From Pirellulales bacterium (GTDB taxonomy: Bacteria > Planctomycetota > Planctomycetia > Pirellulales > Thermoguttaceae), in NCBI GenBank assembly GCA_016933425.1, contig JAFGAY010000225.1, forward strand, positions 1 to 35,573: a DNA stretch of 35,573 bases, in the 5' to 3' direction. The position numbers were made by a program, and so were the translations under genes. The notes below the pieces were generated by a model. It had not been told where the DNA came from. It worked only from the letters and a program-made list of their open reading frames with translations, and made no database searches. Positions 35,056-35,573 of this stretch are shown piece by piece. The first letter of the stretch is position 1; every line of letters starts with the position of its first letter.

Positions 35056-35205
35056 GAGAATGTGTTTTGAAATGCGCTTATCGCGACCATAAGCCCCACC
35101 GGGCTTGACCTAGTGGAACAAGGTATGGCAACTTCCCGACCGAACCGCCCCCAACCTGATGCTGGTTGGCCTACGCGTCTCACGCATTTTCAAACACGTT
35201 TTGAG
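35056..35205. repeat. MITE-like element, copy 2
   Basis: About 150 bp. The left end, AGAATGTGTTTTGAAATGCG (35057-35076), is mirrored by CGCATTTTCAAACACGTTTT (35183-35202). Internal blocks match copy 1 at 13114 in order, but the hairpin arm is decayed (CCTAGTGG in place of CCCGGTGG). It lies just upstream of the protease gene. Confidence 0.7.
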
Positions 35206-35573
35206 GGAATCGGACCGGTAAGAACCGTCCTTTGATCGTAATACGGGGTGAGCCGGTTGTCCAGGGTACGCATGGGCCCAGTTTTTCCGATAAAAACCAG
35301 GGTTGCCGCGCAAGGTCGGGAGTCGGAAGAGGCGGCCTTTCGGATGAATGGTGGAAAGTGTCGCTAACCGTCGAGCCTGCTCGACATTGGCCGAGGGCCA
35401 ATCCGTGACGGCCACGACGGAGCGTGGCCCTCCACTTGGAGGGACGCGCTCCGTCCCGTCCGCCATGGACGGCACAAACTCTTATTGGCTTTTGCACGGC
35501 CAATGAACCGAGGCCGACCAACGGGAGGCCGGTAAATGGGCCAGATACATTGGCAGAACGGGTCATTATCCAC
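35206..35573. other. Gene-free right end with palindromic repeats
   Basis: No convincing gene. The minus-strand ORFs here read through repeats. It holds GTCGAG-CCTG-CTCGAC (35370-35385), a relative of the repeat at 2502. It also holds a long hairpin with arms GACGGAGCG (35416-35424) and CGCTCCGTC (35447-35455), plus CCCTCC (35428-35433) facing GGAGGG (35438-35443). Confidence 0.6.

Noticed and set aside
35110-35566. Overlapping minus-strand ORFs at the right edge
   Set aside because: They translate repeat sequence and hairpins, with no domain, ribosome site or coding bias.

Overview
The window reads as a chromosomal segment of a GC-rich planctomycete (Planctomycetota). This is inferred from the gene content: a DUF1559 prepilin-like protein with an N-terminal cleavage/methylation signal and a C-terminal H-x9-DG motif, a Tat-exported Gfo/Idh/MocA oxidoreductase, a secreted ThuA-HEAT fusion, GYF/zinc-ribbon membrane proteins, an ECF sigma operon with a secretin/STN-like secreted protein, and lineage-specific secreted paralogues. 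About 28 genes are supported. No tRNA, rRNA, CRISPR array or prophage was seen.

Layout. 0.2-2.5 kb: a class V aminotransferase and a divergent SMP-30/gluconolactonase gene. 2.6-5.0 kb (minus strand): a coupled ECF sigma / membrane TPR-like / secreted STN-domain operon. 5.3-5.8 kb: an SRPBCC protein. 5.8-15.4 kb: a sigma-54 activator whose sensor is a PEP-hydrolase-like TIM barrel (minus), a divergent control region, then five plus-strand genes: DUF1559, oxidoreductase, ThuA-HEAT, Tm-1-like ATP-binding protein and a stand-alone PEP-hydrolase-family protein. 15.5-18.5 kb (minus): a hypothetical, a zinc-ribbon/GYF membrane protein and an M20-type peptidase. 18.8-24.0 kb (plus): a nucleoside-deoxyribosyltransferase-like protein, rlmN, an LRR-like membrane protein, a CPBP protease and a radical SAM/SPASM protein. 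24.0-26.4 kb (minus): a large orphan chemoreceptor. 27-28 kb: a thymidylate synthase-family gene. 27.8-29.5 kb: a REP/RAYT island with an HNH gene split by a stop codon. 29.6-35.0 kb: infA, two tandem secreted paralogues ending in a strong terminator, and a convergent Deg-type protease. The right end holds only repeats.

The most interesting unit is 5.8-15.4 kb. The regulator's N-terminal domain is visibly homologous to the enzyme-like protein encoded by the last gene of the divergent gene set. Between them lie a perfect 10+10 bp palindrome (7561-7589) and a near-consensus -24/-12 sigma-54 promoter (7705-7721) pointing into that gene set. I infer a self-contained circuit: a retired enzyme fold senses a metabolite and switches on an operon carrying its own catalytic relative and the Tm-1-like partner. 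Plant Tm-1 combines the same two domains in one chain.

Repeats are a second theme. A roughly 140-150 bp element with terminal inverted repeats occurs twice (13.1 and 35.1 kb). REP hairpins surround a RAYT transposase. Several other palindromic or short periodic repeats sit between genes. Only two copies of most of these are visible here, so their status as genome-wide families is inference.
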